Made by a program: the position numbers and the translations under genes. DNA of 64,000 nucleotides from Leptolyngbya sp. KIOST-1 (lineage in GTDB: Bacteria; Cyanobacteriota; Cyanobacteriia; Phormidesmidales; Phormidesmidaceae), in assembly GCF_000763385.1 (NCBI RefSeq), contig NZ_JQFA01000004.1, positions 1,984,001-2,048,000 on the forward strand. The letters run 5' to 3'. The number at the start of each line of letters is the position of its first letter. Within the stretch, counting starts at the first letter, position 1. Positions 28,185-37,499 of this stretch are shown one piece after another. The notes beneath the pieces are model-generated. The model was not told the origin of the DNA, ran no database searches, and worked only from the letters and a program-made list of their open reading frames with translations.

Positions 28185-28829
28185 ATGGCCAATATTGCCG
28201 TAATCGACTATGACATGGGCAACCTGCACTCGGCCTGTAAGGGACTGGCGCTGGCGGGGGCAATGCCCACCATTACCGATGTGGTGGCCGACCTGGAGGC
28301 CGCCGATGCCCTGGTACTGCCTGGCGATGGGGCCTTTGACCCGGCCATGCGGCACCTGCGCGAGAAGGGATTGATTGAGCCGATTAAGCGAGAAATTGCG
28401 GCGGGCAAGCCTTTCCTGGGCATTTGCCTGGGGCTTCAGCTCCTGTTCGACGGTAGTGACGAAGGGGTCGAGCCGGGACTGGGAATTATCCCCGGTCGAA
28501 TTCGTAAGTTCAAGCAGGAGTCGGGGATCACCATTCCCCACATGGGCTGGAACCAGCTAACCCTGACCCAGCCGGACTGTCCGCTGTGGCAAGGGGTGGC
28601 CAATGGCGACTGGGTGTATTTTGTGCACTCCTACTACGCCGAGCCCAGCCACCCGGCGGTGAATGCGGCCACCACTACCCACGGGAGCCAGACTGTAACG
28701 GCGGCGATCGCCCGCGACAACATCATGGCCATGCAGTACCACCCCGAAAAGTCGGCCCCGGCCGGTCTCACCATGCTGGCTAACTTTGTGGCCTTGGTGA
28801 ATGCCCAAACCCCAGTGGCGATGGCCTAG
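28185..28829 (+). CDS. hisH: Imidazole glycerol phosphate synthase, glutamine amidotransferase subunit
   Basis: 214 residues. Class I glutamine amidotransferase that supplies ammonia to HisF in histidine biosynthesis. The nucleophile Cys is in FLGICLGLQLLFDGS and the catalytic His/Glu in MAMQYHPEKSA. The start at ATG 28185 follows AGGAG. The frame extends to 28164 but with no better site. rsmD starts 2 bp after its stop, so the two are co-transcribed. Confidence 0.95.
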   Translation: MANIAVIDYDMGNLHSACKGLALAGAMPTITDVVADLEAADALVLPGDGAFDPAMRHLREKGLIEPIKREIAAGKPFLGICLGLQLLFDGSDEGVEPGLGIIPGRIRKFKQESGITIPHMGWNQLTLTQPDCPLWQGVANGDWVYFVHSYYAEPSHPAVNAATTTHGSQTVTAAIARDNIMAMQYHPEKSAPAGLTMLANFVALVNAQTPVAMA

Positions 28830-28831
28830 CC

Positions 28832-29419
28832 ATGCTGCGCATCTACGGCAACCGCGCCCTCAAGACCCTGCCCGGCACCGACACTCGGCCCACCGCCGCT
28901 CGGGTGCGAGAGGCCCTGTTCAACATCTGGCAGGGGCGCATTGCGGGCTGCCGCTGGCTCGACCTGTGCACGGGCAGCGGTGCCATGGGGGCCGAGGCGC
29001 TGTGTCGTGGCGCAGCTGAGGTTGTGGGCATTGAAAAATCACCGGAGGCCTACGCCATCACCCGCGAAAACTGGCAGAAAGTGGCCCAGAGCGACCAAAC
29101 CTTTAGTCTGTTCAAGGGTGATGTGGTGAAGCAGCTCTCGCGGCTGCACGGCCAACCCTTCGACTGCATTTACTTTGATCCGCCCTACGCCAGCGAGCTG
29201 TACCTGCCGGTGCTGGAGCGGATTGTCAGCCTCAAGCTACTGCAGCCCACGGGCGAAATGGCGGTGGAACACAATCCCAATGTCTGGGAACCCGTCGTCC
29301 TTTCTGGCCTGAGCTTGGTGCGGCAAAAGCACTACGGTACGACCCACCTGGCGTTTTACGCCCCTTGTTCTCGGTGTCACAGCGAATTTGAATGGGGGCC
29401 TGACCGTCCACCGGGATAA
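28832..29419 (+). CDS. rsmD: 16S rRNA (guanine(966)-N(2))-methyltransferase RsmD
   Basis: 195 residues. SAM-dependent methyltransferase of the small-subunit rRNA. Opening MLRIYGNRALKTLPG, SAM-binding LDLCTGSGAMGAEALCRGA, and the N6/N2-methylase catalytic motif DPPY (DCIYFDPPYASELY) are present. It lies 2 bp after hisH. The C-terminal extension after about residue 176 (APCSRCHSEFEWG) is unusual and lies where an opposite-strand gene overlaps it by 188 bp. Confidence 0.9.
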   Translation: MLRIYGNRALKTLPGTDTRPTAARVREALFNIWQGRIAGCRWLDLCTGSGAMGAEALCRGAAEVVGIEKSPEAYAITRENWQKVAQSDQTFSLFKGDVVKQLSRLHGQPFDCIYFDPPYASELYLPVLERIVSLKLLQPTGEMAVEHNPNVWEPVVLSGLSLVRQKHYGTTHLAFYAPCSRCHSEFEWGPDRPPG

Positions 29420-30269
29420 CCGAGATAGGACCATCGGTAGAGCTGGGGCCCGAGTCCGCAGAGTTGGATGACCCATTCGGACTGGGGCCAGTGGCCTTAG
29501 TCTGGGTGATCGAAATGCCGACCCGGCCCCGACTCCGCTGCCCACGGTAGCTAAATGAGTAGGAGCCGATCGCGTAGTTAGGCCGGTCGGTGAGCGTCCC
29601 CCGGTGGGGCGAGACCGTCAGCTCGACTAGACCGCCAATGGATTGCTGGAAGGCTGGACAGGTCTGGAGGGTGGTTTTGGCAGCGATATAGGTGGCACCA
29701 AAGGTGGCCACCGCCGCCTGGTCCCTGGCGGCATCGGTCTGGAGCAAGCGCCACCCGGTTGACCAGGGGACCAGCAGATAGAGCAGCAGCAGCCCTGAGC
29801 CTGCCGCCAGGGCAACCCTGGCCTGGCCATAGATCCCATCGCTGGTTGTGCCGACGAGCAGGTAGCGAATCAGCAGAATGTTGAGACCCGCAAAGATCGC
29901 GATCGCCCCATTCAACAGGCGATCGCCGCCACTTGAGGGCCCTGACCATAGAGCGCCCTGCATCATGCCCAGCAGCAGCAGCACCAGCAGGTAAAAGGTC
30001 AGGGCCATGCCGCCCGCTACAATCAGCGGCAGCAGAGGCACGCGCTTTAGGGCCAGATTCAGCAGGGCCAGGGCCAGGGTAGATGCCCAAAAAAACACCA
30101 CCATACTCCGGCTAATGTCATCGGGAACGGGGGTATTGGGGCCAACCCAACCTAAATTTACCGTTACGAAGGCCAACGAAAACGCGCCATACCCCGTCGT
30201 GGCTGCAATCAAAAATAGGGCGGCACTGCCCAACCAGGGGGCGAGGATCCGTTGCAGTCGATTGAGCAT
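29232..30269 (-). CDS. Multi-pass membrane protein of unknown function
   Basis: About 345 residues from the ATG at 30269 (MLNRLQRILAPW); the frame reaches 30293. About five transmembrane segments occupy residues 12-185. A soluble C-terminal region (about 190-290) contains SFSYRGQRSRGRVGISITQT, which looks like an extracytoplasmic beta domain. The last 60 or so codons run antisense through rsmD, and the residues there look like noncoding translation. The natural stop may have been lost. No family recognised. Confidence 0.6.
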   Translation of the reverse strand: MLNRLQRILAPWLGSAALFLIAATTGYGAFSLAFVTVNLGWVGPNTPVPDDISRSMVVFFWASTLALALLNLALKRVPLLPLIVAGGMALTFYLLVLLLLGMMQGALWSGPSSGGDRLLNGAIAIFAGLNILLIRYLLVGTTSDGIYGQARVALAAGSGLLLLYLLVPWSTGWRLLQTDAARDQAAVATFGATYIAAKTTLQTCPAFQQSIGGLVELTVSPHRGTLTDRPNYAIGSYSFSYRGQRSRGRVGISITQTKATGPSPNGSSNSADSGPSSTDGPISVIPVDGQAPIQIRCDTENKGRKTPGGSYRSAFAAPSSGQKGRRVPRHWDCVPPPFRPWAAVA

Positions 30270-30383
30270 TGGCTCTAGCCTCCTGGCTGGCACCGAGTAG
30301 TCGATCTTTTAAGGTGCGGGGCACCTGCCATCGCCCCCGGATATTGGCTATGGTAGGTCCACCTCCATTGTGCGGAACCGATC

Positions 30384-30947
30384 GTGCAACGACTTCACCG
30401 GCAACATAATCGGGCCAGGGCTTTGGCCCCCGCTTCCTGCAGGGTCGCTGGCAGGCTGATGGGTTGGATTGCCGTGGCCACCGCCTTGGTCGGTCTGCTG
30501 GAGCTGGGGGAGGTAAATCTGGGCACAGCCAGCGGTGTGGCTCCGCTGGTTGGCGTGCCCACAACGCTGGCTTTCTTGACGGTGTTGGCCCAACCAGGGG
30601 CAGCCGTGGCGATCGCCCTCTGCCTGGCCGCCCTTTACAGCTGGCTGGCCCGAGGCGTTTGGCAAAACTCGACCGTGGCCCTGGGGCTGAGTCTGGTGCT
30701 GCTGCTGGGCGATCTGGGCGGAGGTGCCCTGGCCGCGCTTGAGGTCAGTGGCGAAATGCCGCCGGCCCTGGTGGTCTTGCTGGCAGCCCTCTTTCTGGCA
30801 CCTCGGCTGGGCCTGATGTACCTGCTGGGGCAGTGCCTTCGCCAGCAGAAAGGCGATCCGATCGCTGTGAAAATCGGCGCTCTGACCCAGGGCTTGGTTC
30901 GGTTTTTAGTCGATCCCATCGGCTGGATCATTCACCGCAGGAATTGA
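30384..30947 (+). CDS. Small multi-pass membrane protein, unknown function
   Basis: 187 residues from a GTG, with an ATG at 30459 as an alternative start. Four to five hydrophobic segments span about 30-160 (GWIAVATALVGLLELG, LVLLLGDLGGGALAALEV, ALVVLLAALFLAPRLGLMYL). It is divergent from the preceding membrane-protein gene. No motif or family recognised; the evidence for coding is the long hydrophobic frame and codon pattern. Confidence 0.55.
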   Translation: MQRLHRQHNRARALAPASCRVAGRLMGWIAVATALVGLLELGEVNLGTASGVAPLVGVPTTLAFLTVLAQPGAAVAIALCLAALYSWLARGVWQNSTVALGLSLVLLLGDLGGGALAALEVSGEMPPALVVLLAALFLAPRLGLMYLLGQCLRQQKGDPIAVKIGALTQGLVRFLVDPIGWIIHRRN

Positions 30948-30992
30948 TCGGCCGCCGCTACCCAGGCCCAGTCGCTCTAGGTCAAAACATCC

Positions 30993-33365
30993 CTAGGCCC
31001 TGGCGGTCATGCTCTGCAACCGACCCAGGGTGCGCTGCACCGACGACAGCCCCTGCTGATCGCCCTGGGCCTCCAGGTAGGCGCTGGCCCGCTCCAGGTC
31101 AGCGATCGCCCGAGCCTGGTCGCCCTGACTCTGGTAGGCGGCGCTGCGGTAGCAGTAGGGCAGGGCAATTGGGTCGCCGCAGGCGATCGCATCGCTGTAG
31201 TCGCGCACAGCCCCCTTCAGGTCGCCCAGCTTTTGCAGGGCGCTGCCCCGGTACACGTAGGCCATCGGCAGGTGGGGCTTGAGGGCGATCGCCTGGGTGA
31301 AGTCGGCGATCGCGGCGGCGTAGCGGCGCTGCTCCAGGCGCAGCCAGCCCCGGTTGCAGTGGGGGGCAAACAGCTTGCCGTTCTGCAGAATTGCCTCGCT
31401 GAGGTCGGCTTCGGCGGCCTCGGGCTGGTTGAGTTCGAGCTGGGCCACCCCCCGGTTGTTGAGGGCGATCGCGTGGTTAGGCTGGAGGGCAATTACCTGG
31501 CTGTAGTCGCTGATCGCGCCGGGCTGGTCGCGCAGGTCGTGGCGGGTGGTACCCCGATTGAAAAAAGCCATCCCATCGCCGGGGGGGATGACTGGATCGT
31601 GGAAGCGCTGCATCAGCGCCTGCACCACGGCGGGTTCGGCGGTGCGCAGCTTGGCCTCCAGGTCGGGGATAACGGCGCTCTGGGTTGGCAGCGCCTTGAG
31701 GCTAACAATGGCGTAGGTGTGCTCTGCGGTATTTTCACCCGAGGCGCCGCTGCCGCTGTCGCAGACCAGGTAGCTCTCGGCGGTGCCCATAATTCTAAAC
31801 TTGAAGCGATCGGGGTAGTTTTCGCGCAGGGGCAGCAGCTGGTTGAGGGCCGTCTTCAGCAGTTGCAGCTGGCTCGACTCGGTACCCCAGCGCTGGCTAA
31901 TCCGCCAGGCCAGGCGACCGTCGTGCTGGTCGCCCCGGTGGCACCAGCCAATTTCAAGCTGCCCGCCCCGCTCCAGCAGCTGGTTAAACCGCTGGAGTAG
32001 AGAGTCATCGATGGTGACGTAGCTGGCCCAGGGCCACACCAGCAGCACTCGCCGGGTGGCGGTCGTCAGCGCCGCCTCCAGGGCCTGGTGGCTAGGCAGA
32101 GCCTGGGGCTCGCTCCCTGTTGCCACCGGCAGATCGATAATCCAGTCGGGCTGGGTGGCCTGGTTCGGTGCTTTGACCGGTTCCTGGCGTTCGGTTTCCC
32201 GGTGCGGGGTTTCCTGGCGCGATCGCTTCAGGTCGGTTTCCGCCTGCTGCACCCGGCGAGCCAGATGAATCAGGGCTTTGCGGTTAGCGGTGTCTCCGGG
32301 GGCCGTGACCAGCTGGCTAGTCAACTGCTGCTGCCGTTCCGAGAGCGATCGCGTCACCCCCTCCAGCTGCGCCACCTGGGCCTTGACCTGGCCCAGGTAC
32401 TGGGACACCACCTGCTGCACATGCTCCTGGGTATGGCCGGCGGTCTCCTGACGGCTGACCTGCTGCTGCAGGCGCTGCACCTCAGCGGTCAGCCGCTCTA
32501 GCTCGGCAATGCTGGGGGTTGGGGTGGCGGGGGCACCGCTCACCGTGCCCACCGGAATTTTGGTCAGGGCTTGCTCCAGCCGGGTTTGCTGGCGGGTGAG
32601 GTCTTTGACATGGTCCACTAGCTGGCTAAATTCTGACTGGGGCACCAGAGTAGCCATCGCCTTGACCACTTCCCCCATTTCAGCCCGATACTGGCTGGAA
32701 TTGCTGGTCTGGGGTAACTCCTGCCAGCGGCGATCAATTTGCCCCAGGGCGTCCTGCAGATTGGAGACCAGGGTACGCGTTTCAGAGCGCAGGTTTTCGA
32801 GGCTGACCCGCGTTTGCATGAGGTCAGTTTTGACCTGAGAGAGTTTGTTTTCGGCCGCCTCTACCCGTGGGGTAGTGGCCAGCCGCTGCACATAGGTGGT
32901 GAGGTGTTCAAAGTTGGCCTGAGTCGCGGCCGCCTGCTCCTGCAGCTGCCCAATCTGGCGGTCAATACTGCTCAGATCCGGGCTGGCCAGCACCTCCAGC
33001 TGCTGATCGACATGGGCTCGCAGATCTTTAATTTCCTTAGAAAAGCGGATAAACGAGTGGTTACTGCGATCCATTACCGCCCGCTGAAAGTTGGTTAGCG
33101 CCTCGGGCGAGGGCATGGCCGTCACCTGCTTGCTCAGGTTGGTGAGGCGGTGTCCGGTTTGGCGATGCTGGCGGGCCAGCTTTTCCTGCGCTTCTTCCAG
33201 CTGCTGCTCCACGCGGGTGCGGTTGAGCAGACCCACGGCGGCTAGCACCGTCAGCGGAGCCGACGCTAGCGCCATATTTTGAGCGGCAACGGATGCGACG
33301 GCACCGACGCCAGACCCCACCACGAGGGCCCGTTCAGCCCTTGTCAACCAGTGATTATCGGCCAC
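30993..33365 (-). CDS. Coiled-coil and TPR-repeat protein
   Basis: 790 residues. A short hydrophobic stretch (about 14-45) is followed by a long coiled coil (about 50-385, many Gln/Leu heptads). A central globular part (about 410-560; RVLLVWPWASYVTIDDSLLQ) resembles a phospholipase-D-like or sensor fold often joined to TPRs in cyanobacteria. Several TPRs follow (about 590-775; AFFNRGTTRHDLRDQPGAIS, AIALNNRGVAQLELNQPEAA). Likely a scaffold for protein interactions; function unknown. Confidence 0.75.
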   Translation of the reverse strand: MADNHWLTRAERALVVGSGVGAVASVAAQNMALASAPLTVLAAVGLLNRTRVEQQLEEAQEKLARQHRQTGHRLTNLSKQVTAMPSPEALTNFQRAVMDRSNHSFIRFSKEIKDLRAHVDQQLEVLASPDLSSIDRQIGQLQEQAAATQANFEHLTTYVQRLATTPRVEAAENKLSQVKTDLMQTRVSLENLRSETRTLVSNLQDALGQIDRRWQELPQTSNSSQYRAEMGEVVKAMATLVPQSEFSQLVDHVKDLTRQQTRLEQALTKIPVGTVSGAPATPTPSIAELERLTAEVQRLQQQVSRQETAGHTQEHVQQVVSQYLGQVKAQVAQLEGVTRSLSERQQQLTSQLVTAPGDTANRKALIHLARRVQQAETDLKRSRQETPHRETERQEPVKAPNQATQPDWIIDLPVATGSEPQALPSHQALEAALTTATRRVLLVWPWASYVTIDDSLLQRFNQLLERGGQLEIGWCHRGDQHDGRLAWRISQRWGTESSQLQLLKTALNQLLPLRENYPDRFKFRIMGTAESYLVCDSGSGASGENTAEHTYAIVSLKALPTQSAVIPDLEAKLRTAEPAVVQALMQRFHDPVIPPGDGMAFFNRGTTRHDLRDQPGAISDYSQVIALQPNHAIALNNRGVAQLELNQPEAAEADLSEAILQNGKLFAPHCNRGWLRLEQRRYAAAIADFTQAIALKPHLPMAYVYRGSALQKLGDLKGAVRDYSDAIACGDPIALPYCYRSAAYQSQGDQARAIADLERASAYLEAQGDQQGLSSVQRTLGRLQSMTARA

Positions 33366-33804
33366 GTTTGAATCCCCTGATGATTTAAAGACACGCTAGG
33401 CAAGCGCGGTGACAACTGAGGGGGCGTCAGGGGGCTTCACCGCTACTGACTCACTCTTCACAGGGCGATCGCGCCATCAGGATAGTTTTTAGGGAGAGGA
33501 CTGGGGAGCGGCGGCGAAGGACTGACGGCGAGGGGACTCCCCTGGCGGCGCGGCAGCGGGGCAGGGAAATGCATTATAGAAGTTTATCAATCAGCAATGA
33601 AAAACAAATTGCATTTAATCAATTTACCCCTTCCGTTTTAGACCATGCATTGGCTAAACTCTATTTCATATAGGTCTAACTCTATCTAACCCACCTAACG
33701 ATTGACTAATACCAATTGTTTCCCGTGGTTTTGTCAATGGGTTGGGTCTCTGCTTCTGCCCCCTGGCTCTATTGTCGTCCTTTTTGCCCAAGGATTTCTC
33801 GACT
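33366..33804. promoter_or_regulatory. AT-rich regulatory region upstream of ndhF3
   Basis: 439-bp gap between the divergent TPR gene and ndhF3. The right half (33570-33720) is far AT-richer than the rest of the window, marking a regulated promoter region. It contains several ATCAAT/CAATG words like those reported for the CO2-responsive LysR regulator NdhR (CcmR). No gene is seen in it. Confidence 0.55.
33606..33625. promoter_or_regulatory. Candidate NdhR/CcmR (LysR-type) operator
   Basis: Perfect dyad AAATTG (33606-33611), 8-nt spacer, CAATTT (33620-33625), 180 bp before the ndhF3 start. LysR-type regulators bind T-N11-A dyads, and NdhR controls ndhF3-ndhD3-cupA-cupS in model cyanobacteria. 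Position and symmetry support this; it is an inference. Confidence 0.4.
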
Positions 33805-35658
33805 ATGACCCCGATTCTGGCTCAGACCAGCTGGCTAATTCCCCTATACCCGCTGATGGGAGCGCTGCTGACGATTCCCTGGTCGCCCGCGATGATTCGC
33901 CGCACCGGGCCGCGTCCGGCGGGGTACATCAACATTGTGACTACGGCCCTGGCCCTGGTGCATAGCCTGCTGGCGTTTCTAGCTTTTTGGGGTAAATCGT
34001 CGCCGCAGTTCTTTTTTGCCCCCTGGCTCGATGTCGCCGGGCTCAATCTAATTATTCCTTTAGAGGCATCCGCCATTACCCTGGGGGCCTGCGTGCTGAT
34101 TACGGGGCTCAACCTGCTGGCGCAGATCTACGCCGTGGGCTACTTAGAGATGGACTGGGGCTGGGGGCGGTTTTTTGCCATGATGGCTCTGTTTGAGGCT
34201 GGCATGAGCGCCCTGGTGCTGTGCAACTCACTGCTGTTCTCCTACATGCTGCTGGAGATTTTGACCCTGGGCACTTACCTGCTGGTGGGCTTCTGGTACA
34301 ACCAGTCTCTGGTGGTCACCGGAGCGCGGGATGCCTTTTTGACCAAGCGGGTGGGTGACCTGGTGCTGCTGATGGGGGTGCTGGCCATCTATCCCCTGGC
34401 CCACACCTGGGATTTTCGGGAACTGGCGGCCTGGGCCCAGACCGCCAGCGTCGACCCCGGCCTGATCACCGTGATCGCCATTGGGCTGATCGCTGGTCCC
34501 ATGAGCAAGTGCGCCCAGTTCCCTTTGCACCTGTGGCTAGATGAGGCCATGGAAGGCCCCCTGCCCAGCACCATTCTGCGGAATGCGGTGGTGGTCACCA
34601 CCGGGGTATGGATCCTGGTGAAGCTGGAGCCTGTGATTGCGCTGTCGTCTACCGCCAGTGCGTTTGCGATCGCCGTGGGGACCGTTACCGCGATCGGCGC
34701 AACGCTGATCTCCGCCGCCCAGGTCGACATCAAGCGGGTGCTGTCATACCTCAGCAGCGCCTACATGGGCCTGATGTTCATTGCCGTGGGGGCTCACCAG
34801 CCCGGTGCGGCCCTGCTGCTGGCCCTGGTCTATGCCCTGGGTATGGCCGCCCTGGTAATGGGCGCAGGCTCGGTCATCGTCAACGTCACCACTCAGGATC
34901 TGACCCAAATGGGCGGGCTGTGGAGTCGTCGCCCGGTTACCGCCATGGCGATGGTGGCTGGGGCAGCTGGGCTGGTGGCGCTGCCCCCCCTGGGCGGTTT
35001 TTGGGCCATGCTGGCCCTGGTTTCGGGCCTGTGGAGCAGCGATCGCGGGCTGTTGGTCGCCCTGGTGCTGCTGGTCAACTGGCTGACGGCCTTCAGCCTG
35101 GCCCGCCTGATCGGCCTGATCTTTGCCGGCAACACCCAGCAGATGACAATCCGCGCCCCGGAACCGCTCTGGCTGATTGTGCTGCCCATGGCCGTGGTGG
35201 CAGGCTTTACCCTGCACCTGCCCCTGGTGATGGGCCAACTCCAGCTGCTGCCCGCCTGGGCCGACATCAGTCAAGACATGGCTTTGCTGCTGAGCTGGTC
35301 CAGCATTCTAGGCGCTGCGGTCGGCACCCTGCTCTACGTCAACCGCGTGGTGGAGCATCCGGCGGGCCTGATCAAAAAGCCCCTGCAAAACCTGCTGGCC
35401 TACGACTTCTATACCCCCAAGCTCTACCGCAATACCTTTGTGCTGGGCGTGGATCTGTTGTCGCGCCTGACTGACTGGCTCGATCGCTACGTGGTCGATG
35501 GCCTGGTGAATGCGGTGGGACTGGCCTCTCTCTTTGGCGGTGAAACCCTCAAGTACGGCAACACCGGACAGCTCCAGTTCTACGTGCTGACCATTTCCCT
35601 GGGCGTCGCTCTGCTGGGCATTGTGATGAACTGGAACGCCCTGACGGCATTGTTTTAG
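33805..35658 (+). CDS. ndhF3: NAD(P)H-quinone oxidoreductase subunit 5, NdhF3 of the CO2-uptake complex NDH-1MS
   Basis: 617 residues from the ATG at 33805 (MTPILAQTSWLIPLYPLMGA); the frame begins at 33742. Proton-pumping antiporter-like membrane subunit with about 15 helices. Conserved residues include FAMMALFEAGMSALV, the Lys-containing GPMSKCAQFPLHLWLDEAM and HxxK-region helices. The shorter C-terminus and its place before ndhD3, cupA and cupS identify the inducible F3 form rather than the respiratory NdhF1. In NDH-1MS it couples electron transfer to high-affinity CO2 hydration. Confidence 0.92.
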   Translation: MTPILAQTSWLIPLYPLMGALLTIPWSPAMIRRTGPRPAGYINIVTTALALVHSLLAFLAFWGKSSPQFFFAPWLDVAGLNLIIPLEASAITLGACVLITGLNLLAQIYAVGYLEMDWGWGRFFAMMALFEAGMSALVLCNSLLFSYMLLEILTLGTYLLVGFWYNQSLVVTGARDAFLTKRVGDLVLLMGVLAIYPLAHTWDFRELAAWAQTASVDPGLITVIAIGLIAGPMSKCAQFPLHLWLDEAMEGPLPSTILRNAVVVTTGVWILVKLEPVIALSSTASAFAIAVGTVTAIGATLISAAQVDIKRVLSYLSSAYMGLMFIAVGAHQPGAALLLALVYALGMAALVMGAGSVIVNVTTQDLTQMGGLWSRRPVTAMAMVAGAAGLVALPPLGGFWAMLALVSGLWSSDRGLLVALVLLVNWLTAFSLARLIGLIFAGNTQQMTIRAPEPLWLIVLPMAVVAGFTLHLPLVMGQLQLLPAWADISQDMALLLSWSSILGAAVGTLLYVNRVVEHPAGLIKKPLQNLLAYDFYTPKLYRNTFVLGVDLLSRLTDWLDRYVVDGLVNAVGLASLFGGETLKYGNTGQLQFYVLTISLGVALLGIVMNWNALTALF

Positions 35659-35682
35659 AGACAGGGGTAGGGAGGCCAAATA

Positions 35683-35756
35683 CCCCCTACCCATCCACCC
35701 CCTACCCATCCACCCCCTACCCATCCACCCCCCACCCATCCACCCCCCACCCACCT
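35683..35756 (+). repeat. 15-bp tandem repeat between ndhF3 and ndhD3
   Basis: About five copies of CCCCTACCCATCCAC (the last two with CCCCCAC in place of CCCCTAC). They fill nearly the whole 100-bp gap and end 2 bp before the ndhD3 start codon, so they replace any normal ribosome-binding site. Confidence 0.9.
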
Positions 35757-35758
35757 CC

Positions 35759-37318
35759 ATGCTCACCCCCCTCCTACTCCTCCCCCTCCTCGGCGCGATC
35801 GCCATCGGCTTCTGGCCCGGCCTCACCGGCAAGCAGGCCCGCCTCGGGGCGCTGGTGGTTTCCGGAACCGCCCTGCTGTGGACGATCTGGCTGTTTATCC
35901 AGTTCGATCTGTCCTTTGGCGGCTTTCAATTCCACGAGTTTTTGCCCTGGTTGCCCGCCCTCGGCCTTAACTACGAACTCAGCCTGGACGGGCTGTCGCT
36001 GCTGATGGTGGCCCTCAACAGCCTGATCACCTGGATCGCGATCTGGAGCAGCGCCGCCGATATCGAGCGGCCCCGGCTGTTCTACAGTCTGCTGCTGCTG
36101 GTCAGCGCCGGGGTGGCCGGCGCCTTTGTGGCCCAAAACCTGATGCTGTTTTTCCTGCTGTACGAAATTGAGCTGGTGCCCCTGTACCTGCTGATTGCGA
36201 TCTGGGGTGGCGGCAGAAAAACCTATGCGGCCACCAAGTTTTTGCTCTACACCGCTCTCTCCGGGGCGCTGATGCTGGCGGGCTTTTTGGGTACGGTGTG
36301 GCTGAGCGGAGCCGAGGACTTTACCTACCATGCTGTGATGGGACACGACCTGCCCCTGGGCTGGCAGTTTGTGCTGCTGGGGCTGCTGCTGGTGGCCTTT
36401 GGCATCAAAATTCCCCTGGTGCCGTTTCACACCTGGCTGCCCGATACCTACGTGTCGGCCAGTACCCCGGTGGCGATGATGCTGGGGGGGGTGCTGGCCA
36501 AGCTGGGTACCTACGGCCTGTTTCGCTTTGGCCTGGGGCTGTTCCCCGATGCCTGGGCCCAGTTTTCTCCCTACCTGGCCGGGTGGGGGGCAGCGAGTGT
36601 ACTCTACGGAGCCATTACGGCGATCGCCCAGAAGGACATCAAGCGCATGGTGGCCTACAGCTCCATTGGCCACATGGGCTACGTGCTGCTGGGCGGTGCG
36701 GCCATGACCGACCTGGCCCTGACCGGGGCCGTCAGTCAGATGGTCTCCCACGGTATTATCCTGGCCATTCTTTTCCACCTGGTCGGCGTAATTGAGCGCA
36801 AGGTGGGCACCCGCGAGCTGGACGTGCTTAACGGGCTGATGAACCCGGTGCGGGGCCTGCCCATGGTCAGCGCTCTGCTGGTGCTGGGGGGCATGGCCAG
36901 CGCCGGTATCCCCGGCCTGGTCGGGTTCGTCACTGAGTTTCTGGTGTTCCAGGGCACCTACGCGGTGTACCCGGTGCAGACCCTGCTGGGGGTGATCGGC
37001 ACGGGCCTGACGGCGGTGTACTTCGTGATTTTGCTCAACCGCACCTGCTTTGGCAAGCTGGACAACGCGATCGCCTATTTCCCCAAGGTCACCTTTTCTG
37101 AAAAACTCCCTGCCTACGTGCTAGCCGGGCTGATTCTGTGCCTGGGCATTCAGCCCAACTGGCTGGTGAAGTGGGGCGAACCCACCGCCAGCGGCATGCT
37201 GGCCGCGATTCCCATCCCGCTGGATGAGGTGGTGGCCGATGAGGCGATCGATAGCTTGCCCCTGGATGTGATCCCCAAGGAAGCGAGCGCCCTCCCCGTC
37301 GCCACCCTCCTGCCATGA
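35759..37318 (+). CDS. ndhD3: NAD(P)H-quinone oxidoreductase subunit 4, NdhD3 of NDH-1MS
   Basis: 519 residues, about 14 transmembrane helices, antiporter-like proton channel subunit. Conserved features: LFYEIELVPLYLLIAIWGG with the essential Glu, GIKIPLVPFHTWLPDTY, and KDIKRMVAYSSIGHMGYVLL. The ATG at 35759 directly abuts a tandem repeat with no purine-rich ribosome site, which is odd. Transcribed with ndhF3. In the usual operon cupA follows at once; here a Nudix gene on the other strand intervenes. Confidence 0.93.
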   Translation: MLTPLLLLPLLGAIAIGFWPGLTGKQARLGALVVSGTALLWTIWLFIQFDLSFGGFQFHEFLPWLPALGLNYELSLDGLSLLMVALNSLITWIAIWSSAADIERPRLFYSLLLLVSAGVAGAFVAQNLMLFFLLYEIELVPLYLLIAIWGGGRKTYAATKFLLYTALSGALMLAGFLGTVWLSGAEDFTYHAVMGHDLPLGWQFVLLGLLLVAFGIKIPLVPFHTWLPDTYVSASTPVAMMLGGVLAKLGTYGLFRFGLGLFPDAWAQFSPYLAGWGAASVLYGAITAIAQKDIKRMVAYSSIGHMGYVLLGGAAMTDLALTGAVSQMVSHGIILAILFHLVGVIERKVGTRELDVLNGLMNPVRGLPMVSALLVLGGMASAGIPGLVGFVTEFLVFQGTYAVYPVQTLLGVIGTGLTAVYFVILLNRTCFGKLDNAIAYFPKVTFSEKLPAYVLAGLILCLGIQPNWLVKWGEPTASGMLAAIPIPLDEVVADEAIDSLPLDVIPKEASALPVATLLP

Positions 37319-37344
37319 CCCACAACCCCGTTGGGTACAACCCC

Positions 37345-37481
37345 GTAGGGTGCATTAGCGCAGCAATGCCCCATCCCACTCCGCCACCCACCCGCCGCCC
37401 AAATACTCGCGATGGTGCCTCACGGCCAATGCAGGATGGATCGGCACCGGCGACGGTGATCTACGGCCTAATGCACCCTAC
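37345..37481. repeat. 14-bp inverted repeats flanking a 109-bp noncoding segment
   Basis: GTAGGGTGCATTAG (37345-37358) pairs perfectly with CTAATGCACCCTAC (37468-37481). Just left is a tandem duplication of ACAACCCCGT (about 37322-37347). The structure resembles a short MITE-like element. No target duplication could be confirmed by eye. It lies between ndhD3 and the Nudix gene. Confidence 0.65.
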
Positions 37482-37499
37482 CGATCGGGTTACGGTGGG

